From: Nocardioides kribbensis
GTDB taxonomy: Bacteria > Actinomycetota > Actinomycetes > Propionibacteriales > Nocardioidaceae
Assembly (NCBI RefSeq): GCF_015070375.1
Contig: NZ_JADCLL010000005.1
Location: 372,001 to 436,000, forward strand
Length of the DNA stretch: 64,000 nt
Direction: 5' to 3'
Part shown: positions 57,893 through 64,000 of the stretch, in pieces
Position numbering within the stretch: position 1 is the first letter of the stretch
Layout of the letters: each line of letters starts with the position of its first letter
Notes under the pieces: generated by a model
What the model saw: the letters and a program-made list of their open reading frames with translations, nothing else
What the model was told of the DNA's origin: nothing
Databases searched by the model: none
Translations under genes and position numbers: made by a program

Positions 57893-60402
57893 GCGCACCC
57901 ACCCTCGTGCCACCGGCCGGGTCCCCGGCCCGCCCGAGCACCGGCCGCGCGCGAGCGTCGGCGCCGAAGGACCTGCGTGCCCGGGGCGCCGGGCGCCTGC
58001 TGCTCTCGGCCCTGGCCGCCACCCTCACCACCTGGGCCGCGGTGGTGTCCTGGCGGGGGCTGACCGAGACCCCGGGCGGGTTCCTGCGGCCCCTGCTGCT
58101 GCTGGCCCTGGTCGTCGCCGGCACGGGTGCCCTGGCCCGGCTCGCCCGCCTCCCCGCCCTCGTGGTGCTGCTGGCGCAGACGGTGGTCGGGGTCGCCCTG
58201 GCCTCCGAGCTGCTCATCGACACCCCGGTGCCGCTCGGTGCCGGCTGGGGCGAGCTGGTGCGCGCCGTCGAGGCCGCCGTGGCGACCTCACGCCAGTACG
58301 CCGCCCCCGTGCCGCCCGAGGCCGCCCCGCTCGACCCGCTGCTCGTCGGTGGCGGGCTGGCCTGCATGCTCCTGGTCGACCTGCTCGCCAACGGCGTGCG
58401 CCGTGTGCCGCTGGCGGGCCTGCCCCTCCTCACGGTCTACGCGGTGCCGGTGAGCATCGTCGACTCCGGGCTCTCCTGGTGGGTCTTCGCACTCACCGCG
58501 GCGGGCTTCCTGGTCATGCTCTTCCTCCAGGAGGACGAGCAGGTCGCCCGGTGGGGCCGTCCGCTCGACGAGCGCGGCCGCCCGACCGAGGCCAGCGACA
58601 CCGACCTGCGCGCCTCGGCCGCCCTGGGCCCCCGCAGCTCGACCTCGCGGGTGGGCGCCGCGAGCGTCGGTGCCGCGGCGACGGCGCTGGCCGTGCTCGT
58701 GCCCCTCGGCGTGCCGACCCTCGACGTCGACGTGTTCTCCCTCGGCGCGGGGAGCGCGGGCGGCGACGACGCCGTGCAGATCGTCAACCCCATGACCGAC
58801 CTCCAGCGCGACCTGCGCCGTGGCAGCGACATCCCCCTGCTCGAGGTGCAGACCGACGACCCCGACCCGTCGTACCTGCGCATCGCCGTGCTCAACCGCT
58901 TCTCCAGCGAGGCGTGGAGCTCCGGGGACCGCGAGATCCCCACCGACAACCTGCCCGACGGCGCGGTGCCGGCTCTGCAGGGCGTCGCGGGCGACGTCGC
59001 GCGACGCTCCTACGACTACGACGTGAGCATTGGTGAGGACTTCCAGTCGCGGTGGCTGCCCACCTGGGCGCCGATCCGCGCCATCCGCGCCGAGGGCGAC
59101 TGGCGCTACGACGAGTCGACCATGGACTTCCTGGCCAGCGCCGACGACCTCGACACCGCCGGGCTCGACTACTCGATGACCGGGGTCGAGCTGGACCTCT
59201 CCGCCGCCCAGCTCGCCTCGGCGCCCTCGGCCGCCGGCGCCGTCAGCGCGGAGATGGTCGACCTGCCCCCGCTGCCCGACCTGGTGCGCGACCTGGCCCT
59301 CGAGGTCACGGCCGAGGCACCGACCCGCTACGCCAAGGCCGTGGCCCTGCAGAACTGGTTCCGCTCGGAGTTCACCTACGACCTCGCGCGAGCCGACGAG
59401 GGCAACGGCGTGAGCGAGCTCGAGGCCTTCCTGCGCGACGACGAGGGCGGTCGGGTCGGCTACTGCGAGCAGTTCGCCTCGGCCATGGCGGTGATGGCCC
59501 GCGAGCTCGACATCCCGGCCCGGGTCGCCGTCGGCTTCCTGCGCCCCGACGAGATCGGCCCCGACCGGTACCAGTTCAGCGCCTACGACCTCCACGCCTG
59601 GCCCGAGCTCTTCATCGCCGGTGCCGGATGGGTGCGCTTCGAGCCCACGCCCGCCGACCGGGCGGCCGCCGTGCCCGACTACACGCGTGGCCAGCTCGAC
59701 TCCGAGCCCGACCAGCCGTCGGCCCAGCCGAGCGAGCAGTCGCAGGCCCCGGTGCAGCCCGACCGTCCGGCGCCGAGCGCGGAGCCCGAGGTGCCGCAGG
59801 CGCAGGGCCCCGACGACACCGACACGACGGCGACGACCTTCCCGTGGGCCCCCGTCGCCGGGGGCGTCGGCGGCCTGCTGGCGCTCGGGGTGCTGCTGCT
59901 CCTGCCGCGCCTGCTGCGGAGCCGCCGGCGTGAGCGGTGGCTCGCCGCAGGTCCCGAGGGTGTCTGGCAGGAGCTGCGCGCCACCGCCCTCGACCTCGGC
60001 CACCCCTGGCCCGAGCGGCGCTCGGTGCGCACCGCCGGCGCCGCGCTCCTCGACTGGTACGCCGACCCCGCGGCCGAGCCGGTCGAGCGACCCGCGCGCG
60101 GCGCCGCGGCCGCCCCGGAGGCGGCCGCCGCGACCGATCGGCTCGTCACCGCCCTCGAGCGGCTGCGCTACGCCCCGGCCGGGTCGACCGACTCCGCCGC
60201 CGCCAGCGAGCAGGTGGGCGACGACGGGGGCGTCTGCGTCGCGGCCCTGCTGGCCGGCGTCACACCACGCCAGCGCCGCGCGGCGCGGTGGTGGCCGCGG
60301 TCGGTGCTCACCGCCGGCCGGCGACCGTCGGGCGCGCAGGCGCGACGGGCCGAGGTGCGTGCCACGCGCACCGGCGCCGCGACGGTCGACGAGGTCGGCT
60401 GA
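57889..60402 (+). CDS. TgpA-like transmembrane transglutaminase
   Basis: The 837-residue protein has five or six N-terminal membrane helices, a large external region with a transglutaminase-like domain, another membrane helix near residue 660 (VAGGVGGLLALGVLLLLPRLL) and a cytoplasmic DUF4129-type tail. The catalytic Cys526 (GYCEQFASAMAVMAR) and His569 (YDLHAWPEL) are present; the third residue, usually Asp, is Glu585 (RFEPTP). The external linker after the domain is rich in Pro, Gln and Ser. In Pseudomonas, TgpA is essential, and the family is thought to act on envelope proteins or glycans. It overlaps the DUF58 stop by four bases. Confidence 0.93.
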   Translation: MSAPTLVPPAGSPARPSTGRARASAPKDLRARGAGRLLLSALAATLTTWAAVVSWRGLTETPGGFLRPLLLLALVVAGTGALARLARLPALVVLLAQTVVGVALASELLIDTPVPLGAGWGELVRAVEAAVATSRQYAAPVPPEAAPLDPLLVGGGLACMLLVDLLANGVRRVPLAGLPLLTVYAVPVSIVDSGLSWWVFALTAAGFLVMLFLQEDEQVARWGRPLDERGRPTEASDTDLRASAALGPRSSTSRVGAASVGAAATALAVLVPLGVPTLDVDVFSLGAGSAGGDDAVQIVNPMTDLQRDLRRGSDIPLLEVQTDDPDPSYLRIAVLNRFSSEAWSSGDREIPTDNLPDGAVPALQGVAGDVARRSYDYDVSIGEDFQSRWLPTWAPIRAIRAEGDWRYDESTMDFLASADDLDTAGLDYSMTGVELDLSAAQLASAPSAAGAVSAEMVDLPPLPDLVRDLALEVTAEAPTRYAKAVALQNWFRSEFTYDLARADEGNGVSELEAFLRDDEGGRVGYCEQFASAMAVMARELDIPARVAVGFLRPDEIGPDRYQFSAYDLHAWPELFIAGAGWVRFEPTPADRAAAVPDYTRGQLDSEPDQPSAQPSEQSQAPVQPDRPAPSAEPEVPQAQGPDDTDTTATTFPWAPVAGGVGGLLALGVLLLLPRLLRSRRRERWLAAGPEGVWQELRATALDLGHPWPERRSVRTAGAALLDWYADPAAEPVERPARGAAAAPEAAAATDRLVTALERLRYAPAGSTDSAAASEQVGDDGGVCVAALLAGVTPRQRRAARWWPRSVLTAGRRPSGAQARRAEVRATRTGAATVDEVG

Positions 60403-60938
60403 CCCCTGCAGCGCCGGCCGGGTGACCTCGCCGGTCCGACCGGGTGTCGACCGACCTGCTGAGCACGCGCCGCCGCGCCGGCCCGACCGCTGAGCGCGGC
60501 CGCCGGGCGGGCCGGGGGCCAGCGCTCACCACGGGCTACGGCGGGGGCGGACGGGTGCTCCGACCCGTGGCACCACCGGCTCCCGCACCGTCGACCGGGG
60601 CCGGGCACGTCGGCCGTGGCAGGCCGGGGTGGCGGCTGGACGTCGCCGTCGACGAGCCGCTCGCACCGGTCTGTCGACCGGGGCCAGGCATGTCGATCGG
60701 TGCGGGCCGGGGTGGCCTTCGACCGCCGCCGTCGACGAGTGCTGTCGACCGGAGGCGTCGGACGGAGCCCTCGACCGGGATCGTGGTCGACCGGGACCGT
60801 CGTCCGGTGACGTCGAGCACGGCCGCCGGAGGGCCGAGCGGTCAGGACCGAGCAGCGGTCACCTCAGGCGCGCACGCAGCGCACGGGTTCGCGTCGAACC
60901 GCCATCGGTCACGCATGAGGACAAGGCCGAGCGACGGC
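60403..60938. repeat. Repeat-rich convergent intergenic region
   Basis: These 536 bases lie between the 3' ends of tgpA and the DUF3040 gene. An 83-base unit beginning with GTCGACCGGGG starts at 60590, recurs at 60673 (about 75% identity by eye; GTCGACGAG at 60648 and 60731 keeps the same 83-base spacing), and begins again at 60744. GTCGACCG also occurs at 60445 and 60786, and CTCGACCGGGA at 60770. No plausible gene was found; the frames are Arg/Pro-rich. Confidence 0.65.
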
Positions 60939-61415
60939 TCAGAAGCCGCCGTTCTGCTCGCGGCGACGGCGCCACCGCTCCTCGGCGCGCTCCATGAACG
61001 TGCCGGTCTTGCGGGGGCGACGCGACGGCCGCCCGCCGCGGCTCTTGCCAGCGCGCGCGGAGCGACCTGCGCGGCCGCCGTCGATGAGGGTGAAGCCCGA
61101 CGACGGGTGCGCCGCGGCGCCCTGGGTCTCGGCTGCAGCGGCGGCCTGCTGACCCTTGAGGGCGTTGAGACCGATGGTCGCCGAGGCGAGCATGATCACG
61201 AACCCGACGATGCCGACGGCGTAGACCTTGCTGATCACGCCGCCCATGAGGACGCAGATGCCGACGACGAACACGACGCCGGCCAGGATCGCGCGGCGCC
61301 GTGCAGCCCGGCGCAGCGAGGTGCCGCGCAGGGTGGAGGCGAACTTGGGATCCTCTTCAGAGAGGGCGCGCTCCATCTGCTCGAGCAGTCGCAGCTCCTC
61401 TTCGGAGAGTGGCAC
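60939..61415 (-). CDS. DUF3040 membrane protein
   Basis: The 158-residue protein starts with the family signature PLSEEELRLLEQMERALSEEDPKFASTLR, then has a basic patch (RRAARRRA), two membrane helices (AILAGVVFVVGICVLMGGVI and VGIVGFVIMLASATIGL) and a long basic C-terminal tail (SRGGRPSRRPRKTG). GTG 61415 is chosen over GTG 61451 because GGAGG lies five bases before it and the family starts there. A -10 TAGAAT lies at 61462-61467. DUF3040 proteins are actinobacterial and of unknown function. Confidence 0.93.
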   Translation of the reverse strand: MPLSEEELRLLEQMERALSEEDPKFASTLRGTSLRRAARRRAILAGVVFVVGICVLMGGVISKVYAVGIVGFVIMLASATIGLNALKGQQAAAAAETQGAAAHPSSGFTLIDGGRAGRSARAGKSRGGRPSRRPRKTGTFMERAEERWRRRREQNGGF

Positions 61416-61576
61416 AGGGTCCTCCAGGGTCACGCGGATCGGCGGGCTCACCGTCGCGCCAATTCTAGGCAGGCGATCGACGTCACGGTAGGCGCGTCGG
61501 GAAATTACTCGCGCGGCGGGGGTCGAGGGACGTGCTCGGCGTCGGCACGACGACCTCTGTCGCGCGCCGCCGGTCC

Positions 61577-62854
61577 TCAGAGCAGGCTGGCCGGACGCAC
61601 CGCGGCGCCCCCGAAGCGACGGGTGGCGCGGTCGACCGCGCGGTCGGCCTCCGACCAGCCACGCTCCCTCTCCCCGAGCACGTGCTGGTGGTGCACCGCA
61701 CCGCGGGGACCGAGGCCCTCCACCCGCACCCCCACCAGGCGTACGGCGCGCCGCTGCGGACCCAGCGCGTCGAAGAGCGCCACGGCCGTCTCGTAGACCT
61801 CGCGCGTCACGTCGGTGGGCTCCGCGAGCGTCCGGGAACGGCTCACGGTGGTGAAGTCGGTCGAGCGCACCGTGATCGCCACCGTGCGTCCGACCAGGTC
61901 GCGCCCCCTCATCCGGCCCGTCACCGAGGTGGTGAGCCGCAGCAGCTCGCGCAGCACGCCGTCGCGGTCGGCGACGTCGCGCCCGAAGGTGTGCTGGGCG
62001 CCCATCGAGGAGTCGGGCTCACCACCGCCGAAGCCGGGAGCACGCCCCACGACGAGCTCGCCGCGGTCGGTGCCCCACGCCAGCGCGAGCAGGTGGTCGG
62101 CCTGGCGGGCGCCCACCAGCTCGTGGAGAGCGGCGCGGGGGGTGCGGGCGACGTCGCCGACGGTGCGCAGGCCCAGTCGCTGGAGGCGGGCGCGGGTCTT
62201 GTCCCCCACGCCGTAGAGCAGGCCGACGTCGAGGGGGTGGAGCATGCGGGGGACGTCCTCGGGAGCGACCACGACCACGCCGTCCGGCTTGGCCAGCCGG
62301 CTGGCCAGCTTGGCCACCGACACCGTCGCGGCCGCCCCCACCGAGCAGGTGATGCCCTGCTCGTCGTGGACGGTGGCGCGGACCAGCTCGGCGACGACCT
62401 CGGGCGGCCCGAGCCGCCGCCCGGCGCCGCCGACGTCGAGGAAGGCCTCGTCGGCCGACAGCACCTCCACCAGCGGAGTGATCCGGCGGAAGCACTCGTG
62501 GACCGCGCGGGAGACGCTGCCGATGAGCTCGAAGTCGGGGGCCAGCACGACCAGCTGGGGACAGAGCCGTCGCGCCCGCGACATCGGCATCGCCGAGCGG
62601 ACGCCGTGCGCCCGGGCGGGATAGCTGGCGGCGAGCACCACGCCGCGGTGGGCGCCGCCGACGGCGACGGGCACGTCACGCAGGTCGGGCCGCTCCCGCA
62701 GCGCCACCGAGGCGTAGAACGCGTCCATGTCGACGTGCAGGATCGGCGTCACCGGTCGGGGTGTGCCCTCCGGTCGCCGATCGACGCGTGGCGCGACGCT
62801 CCGGCCCGCGTCCGGGAACGCGGCGTCGGGGCCCGCCACCCCCCGGTCGGTCAC
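61577..62854 (-). CDS. dinB: DNA polymerase IV
   Basis: DinB is a Y-family translesion polymerase. The protein has the catalytic motifs ILHVDMDAFYASV and SADEAFLDV, LYGVGDKTRARLQRLG (HhH), and the little-finger domain (RTVAITVRSTDFTTVSRSR). The longest frame (GTG 62854, 425 residues) carries a 34-residue Pro/Arg-rich extension; GTG 62752 (VTPILHVDMDAF) would give the core family length. The C-terminus lacks a clear QLxLF-type clamp motif and ends in VRPASLL. It follows the methyltransferase gene, and a LexA box lies upstream of that gene. Confidence 0.94.
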   Translation of the reverse strand: MTDRGVAGPDAAFPDAGRSVAPRVDRRPEGTPRPVTPILHVDMDAFYASVALRERPDLRDVPVAVGGAHRGVVLAASYPARAHGVRSAMPMSRARRLCPQLVVLAPDFELIGSVSRAVHECFRRITPLVEVLSADEAFLDVGGAGRRLGPPEVVAELVRATVHDEQGITCSVGAAATVSVAKLASRLAKPDGVVVVAPEDVPRMLHPLDVGLLYGVGDKTRARLQRLGLRTVGDVARTPRAALHELVGARQADHLLALAWGTDRGELVVGRAPGFGGGEPDSSMGAQHTFGRDVADRDGVLRELLRLTTSVTGRMRGRDLVGRTVAITVRSTDFTTVSRSRTLAEPTDVTREVYETAVALFDALGPQRRAVRLVGVRVEGLGPRGAVHHQHVLGERERGWSEADRAVDRATRRFGGAAVRPASLL

Positions 62855-62914
62855 GACCGGGACCCCCGGGGCCCACCGGTGCGAGCGCGCCCGCCGGCGG
62901 GTGCCGGCCGGTCG

Positions 62915-63700
62915 CTAGCGGGCGAGCACGTGCAGCTGCGTCGCGAGGGGGAGGTACTCCGAGCGGCGAGCGACGGCCCGCTCGAGCTCGACCAGCGCGG
63001 CACTGGCGCCGGGCTCGAGGTCGAGCAGCGACCCGGGCACGAGGTCGGCGAAGACGCGGACACCGTCCACCGAGAGCACCTCGAGGCCGGCGCCGCGCAG
63101 CAGTCCCTCGAGCTCGTCACGGGTGAAGCGTCGCCCCGAGCGGGCGCGTCCGCCGGCGACCGGTGCGCCGCTCGGTGCGTCGAGCATCGCCAGCGCCTGC
63201 CCGAAGTGTCCGGCCATGGCCCGGGCGACGACGGCGGCGTGGTGCTGGGCGACGAGCAGGCTGAGGGTGGCCTCGGGGCGCATCGCCGCGCGCAGGCTGG
63301 CCAGTGCGGCCGCCGGCTCGTCGACCACCTCGAGCACCCCGTGGCACAGCACGACGTCGGCGCTCGCGGGGCCCACCACCTCGGCCAGGGTCGACAGGTC
63401 GCCCTGCTGGCCCGACACCTCGACGCCCCTCTCCCGCGCGCGACGCGCCAGCGAGGCGAGGGCGTCGGGGCTGGGGTCGACGACGGACACCCGGTGGCCG
63501 AGCTCGGCGACCCGCACGGCCAGGCCGCCCGTGCCGCCGCCGATGTCGAGCACGTCGAGCGGTCGGCCCGCCCCTCCCGCGCCGAACGCTTCCTGCAGGG
63601 CCGCCCAGACGACGGCCGTGCGTGCCGCCGCCCGCCGCTCGCTGGGCCGCTCCTGGGACCGCTCGTCGGGCCGGGCGGGAGGGCGCTCGCTTGCTGCCAT
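62915..63700 (-). CDS. Class I SAM-dependent methyltransferase
   Basis: The 261-residue protein has the SAM motifs VLDIGGGTGGLAVRVAELG, VVDPSPDALASLARRA and ADVVLCHGVLEVVDEP, in the UbiE/CmoA-like class. The substrate is unknown. A stretch before the end (RRFTRDELEGLLRGAGLEVLSVDGVRVF) is typical of this group. ATG 63700 is supported by TAGGGT (63708-63713) seven bases upstream, a leaderless-type arrangement. dinB follows 60 bases downstream and is probably co-transcribed. Confidence 0.9.
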   Translation of the reverse strand: MAASERPPARPDERSQERPSERRAAARTAVVWAALQEAFGAGGAGRPLDVLDIGGGTGGLAVRVAELGHRVSVVDPSPDALASLARRARERGVEVSGQQGDLSTLAEVVGPASADVVLCHGVLEVVDEPAAALASLRAAMRPEATLSLLVAQHHAAVVARAMAGHFGQALAMLDAPSGAPVAGGRARSGRRFTRDELEGLLRGAGLEVLSVDGVRVFADLVPGSLLDLEPGASAALVELERAVARRSEYLPLATQLHVLAR

Positions 63701-63779
63701 GGCGCCCACCCTAGGGGACCGACGAGCGCACGGGCCCGCGCCCGCGTCGCCGGGCCGCCCCCGGCGAGGGACGCGGCGA

Positions 63780-63818
63780 CGGGGGCGGCGGTGGGGGCGG
63801 CGGTGGGGGCGGGCCGGG
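63780..63818 (+). repeat. G-run tandem repeat (G-quadruplex potential)
   Basis: GGGGGCGGCGGT repeats two and a half times and continues into GGGGGCGGGCCGGGG, giving five runs of at least three G within 39 bases. The plus strand fits the general G-quadruplex pattern. It lies about 70-110 bases upstream of the methyltransferase -10. Confidence 0.55.
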
Positions 63819-63897
63819 GTCGATCACCTGGCACGGGGGCGGACTCCCTGGGGCTCGATCCGGTGGCGGGTGCATCGGCCGCCGGGGAGGTGGTGGA

Positions 63898-63913
63898 TCG
63901 AACGTTTGTTCGA
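63898..63913. promoter_or_regulatory. LexA (SOS) box
   Basis: TCGAACGTTTGTTCGA matches the actinobacterial LexA consensus TCGAAC-N4-GTTCGA without a mismatch. It lies in a longer dyad of 30 bases (63891-63920; flanks TGGTGG and CCACCA) with a single mismatch. It is 198 bases upstream of the methyltransferase-dinB unit and may instead serve a plus-strand gene outside the window. Confidence 0.85.
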
Positions 63914-64000
63914 CCCACCAGTCACTCTACGACGCGTCGCGCGTCGCCGCCACCCGTCGCGCACCGCCACCGTTGCGCCCCGTGGCCGCTCATCACCGCC

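Larger units (their letters stand above)
63701..64000. other. Right-edge non-coding stretch
   Basis: From the methyltransferase start to the window edge no coding frame is convincing. The stretch holds the methyltransferase -10 (63708-63713), a G-run array (63780-63818) and the LexA box (63898-63913). A GTG near 63981 on the plus strand could start a gene outside the window, but there is too little sequence to judge. Confidence 0.5.

Noticed and set aside
60444..61796. 450-codon plus-strand frame over the repeat region and the DUF3040 gene
   Set aside because: Low-complexity Arg/Pro/Thr sequence that runs antisense through a recognised DUF3040 gene; no ribosome binding site.
62851..63918. 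355-codon minus-strand frame across the methyltransferase and the LexA box
   Set aside because: It is in a different frame from the methyltransferase, starts inside the LexA box and has no domain.

Overview
The window is chromosomal DNA of a high-GC actinobacterium, most likely a member of the Nocardioidaceae (Nocardioides-like). This rests on the very high GC content, the dominance of GTG and ATG starts with 4-base operon overlaps, the bifunctional HisA/TrpF isomerase PriA, DivIVA/Wag31 and SepF next to ftsZ, and small actinobacterial families (HGxxPAAW, Trp-biosynthesis-associated membrane protein, DUF3040, MoxR-DUF58-TgpA). The species assignment is inference. Nearly all genes are core metabolism or cell-envelope genes in an order close to that known from Streptomyces and Nocardioides. 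There is no prophage, insertion sequence or CRISPR array.

Layout. Positions 1-1600 hold the start of an ANTAR response regulator, a small hypothetical gene with a leaderless-type promoter, an unusually short tRNA with a Leu (CAA) anticodon, and an HTH-LAGLIDADG protein. Positions 1.6-9.2 kb hold pyruvate kinase and the glutamate synthase pair gltB-gltD, which ends in a strong terminator. Positions 9.4-15.5 kb hold lgt, trpA, trpB, trpC, three small membrane proteins of the trp cluster and hisI; trpE is absent from its usual place. Positions 15.5-20.1 kb hold a heterodimeric ABC exporter and a divergent TIGR03085 protein followed by a large palindromic repeat. Positions 20.4-25.7 kb hold hisD-hisC-hisB-hisH-priA-hisF. 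Positions 25.8-33.2 kb hold a LON-domain protein, a YbaK deacylase, a DUF3352 protein, a membrane protein and dnaE. Positions 33.4-36.1 kb hold a GNAT-chorismate mutase fusion, an RluD-type pseudouridine synthase, lspA and a DksA/TraR protein.

Positions 36.3-54.9 kb are the division and cell wall (dcw) cluster, all on the minus strand. In transcription order it runs mraZ, the mraW RNA element, a 45-residue membrane protein, rsmH, ftsL, ftsI, murE, mraY, murD, ftsW, murG, murC, ftsQ, ftsZ, pgeF, yggS, sepF, yggT and wag31. It is driven by a promoter covered by six GTGG boxes of the MraZ type at exact 10-bp spacing. murF is missing between murE and mraY. Positions 55.5-60.4 kb are a plus-strand moxR-DUF58-tgpA operon. 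Positions 60.4-64.0 kb hold a repeat-rich non-coding stretch, a DUF3040 protein, DNA polymerase IV, a methyltransferase and, near the edge, a perfect actinobacterial LexA box.

The his and trp genes share precursors through PriA, which serves both pathways. The dcw genes together build lipid II and the FtsZ ring. The most interesting signals are the loss of murF and trpE from otherwise intact clusters, the extended MraZ operator plus mraW RNA, the class I tRNA with a Leu anticodon beside an HTH-LAGLIDADG gene, the GNAT-chorismate mutase fusion, several leaderless-type promoters, and two non-coding repeat elements.
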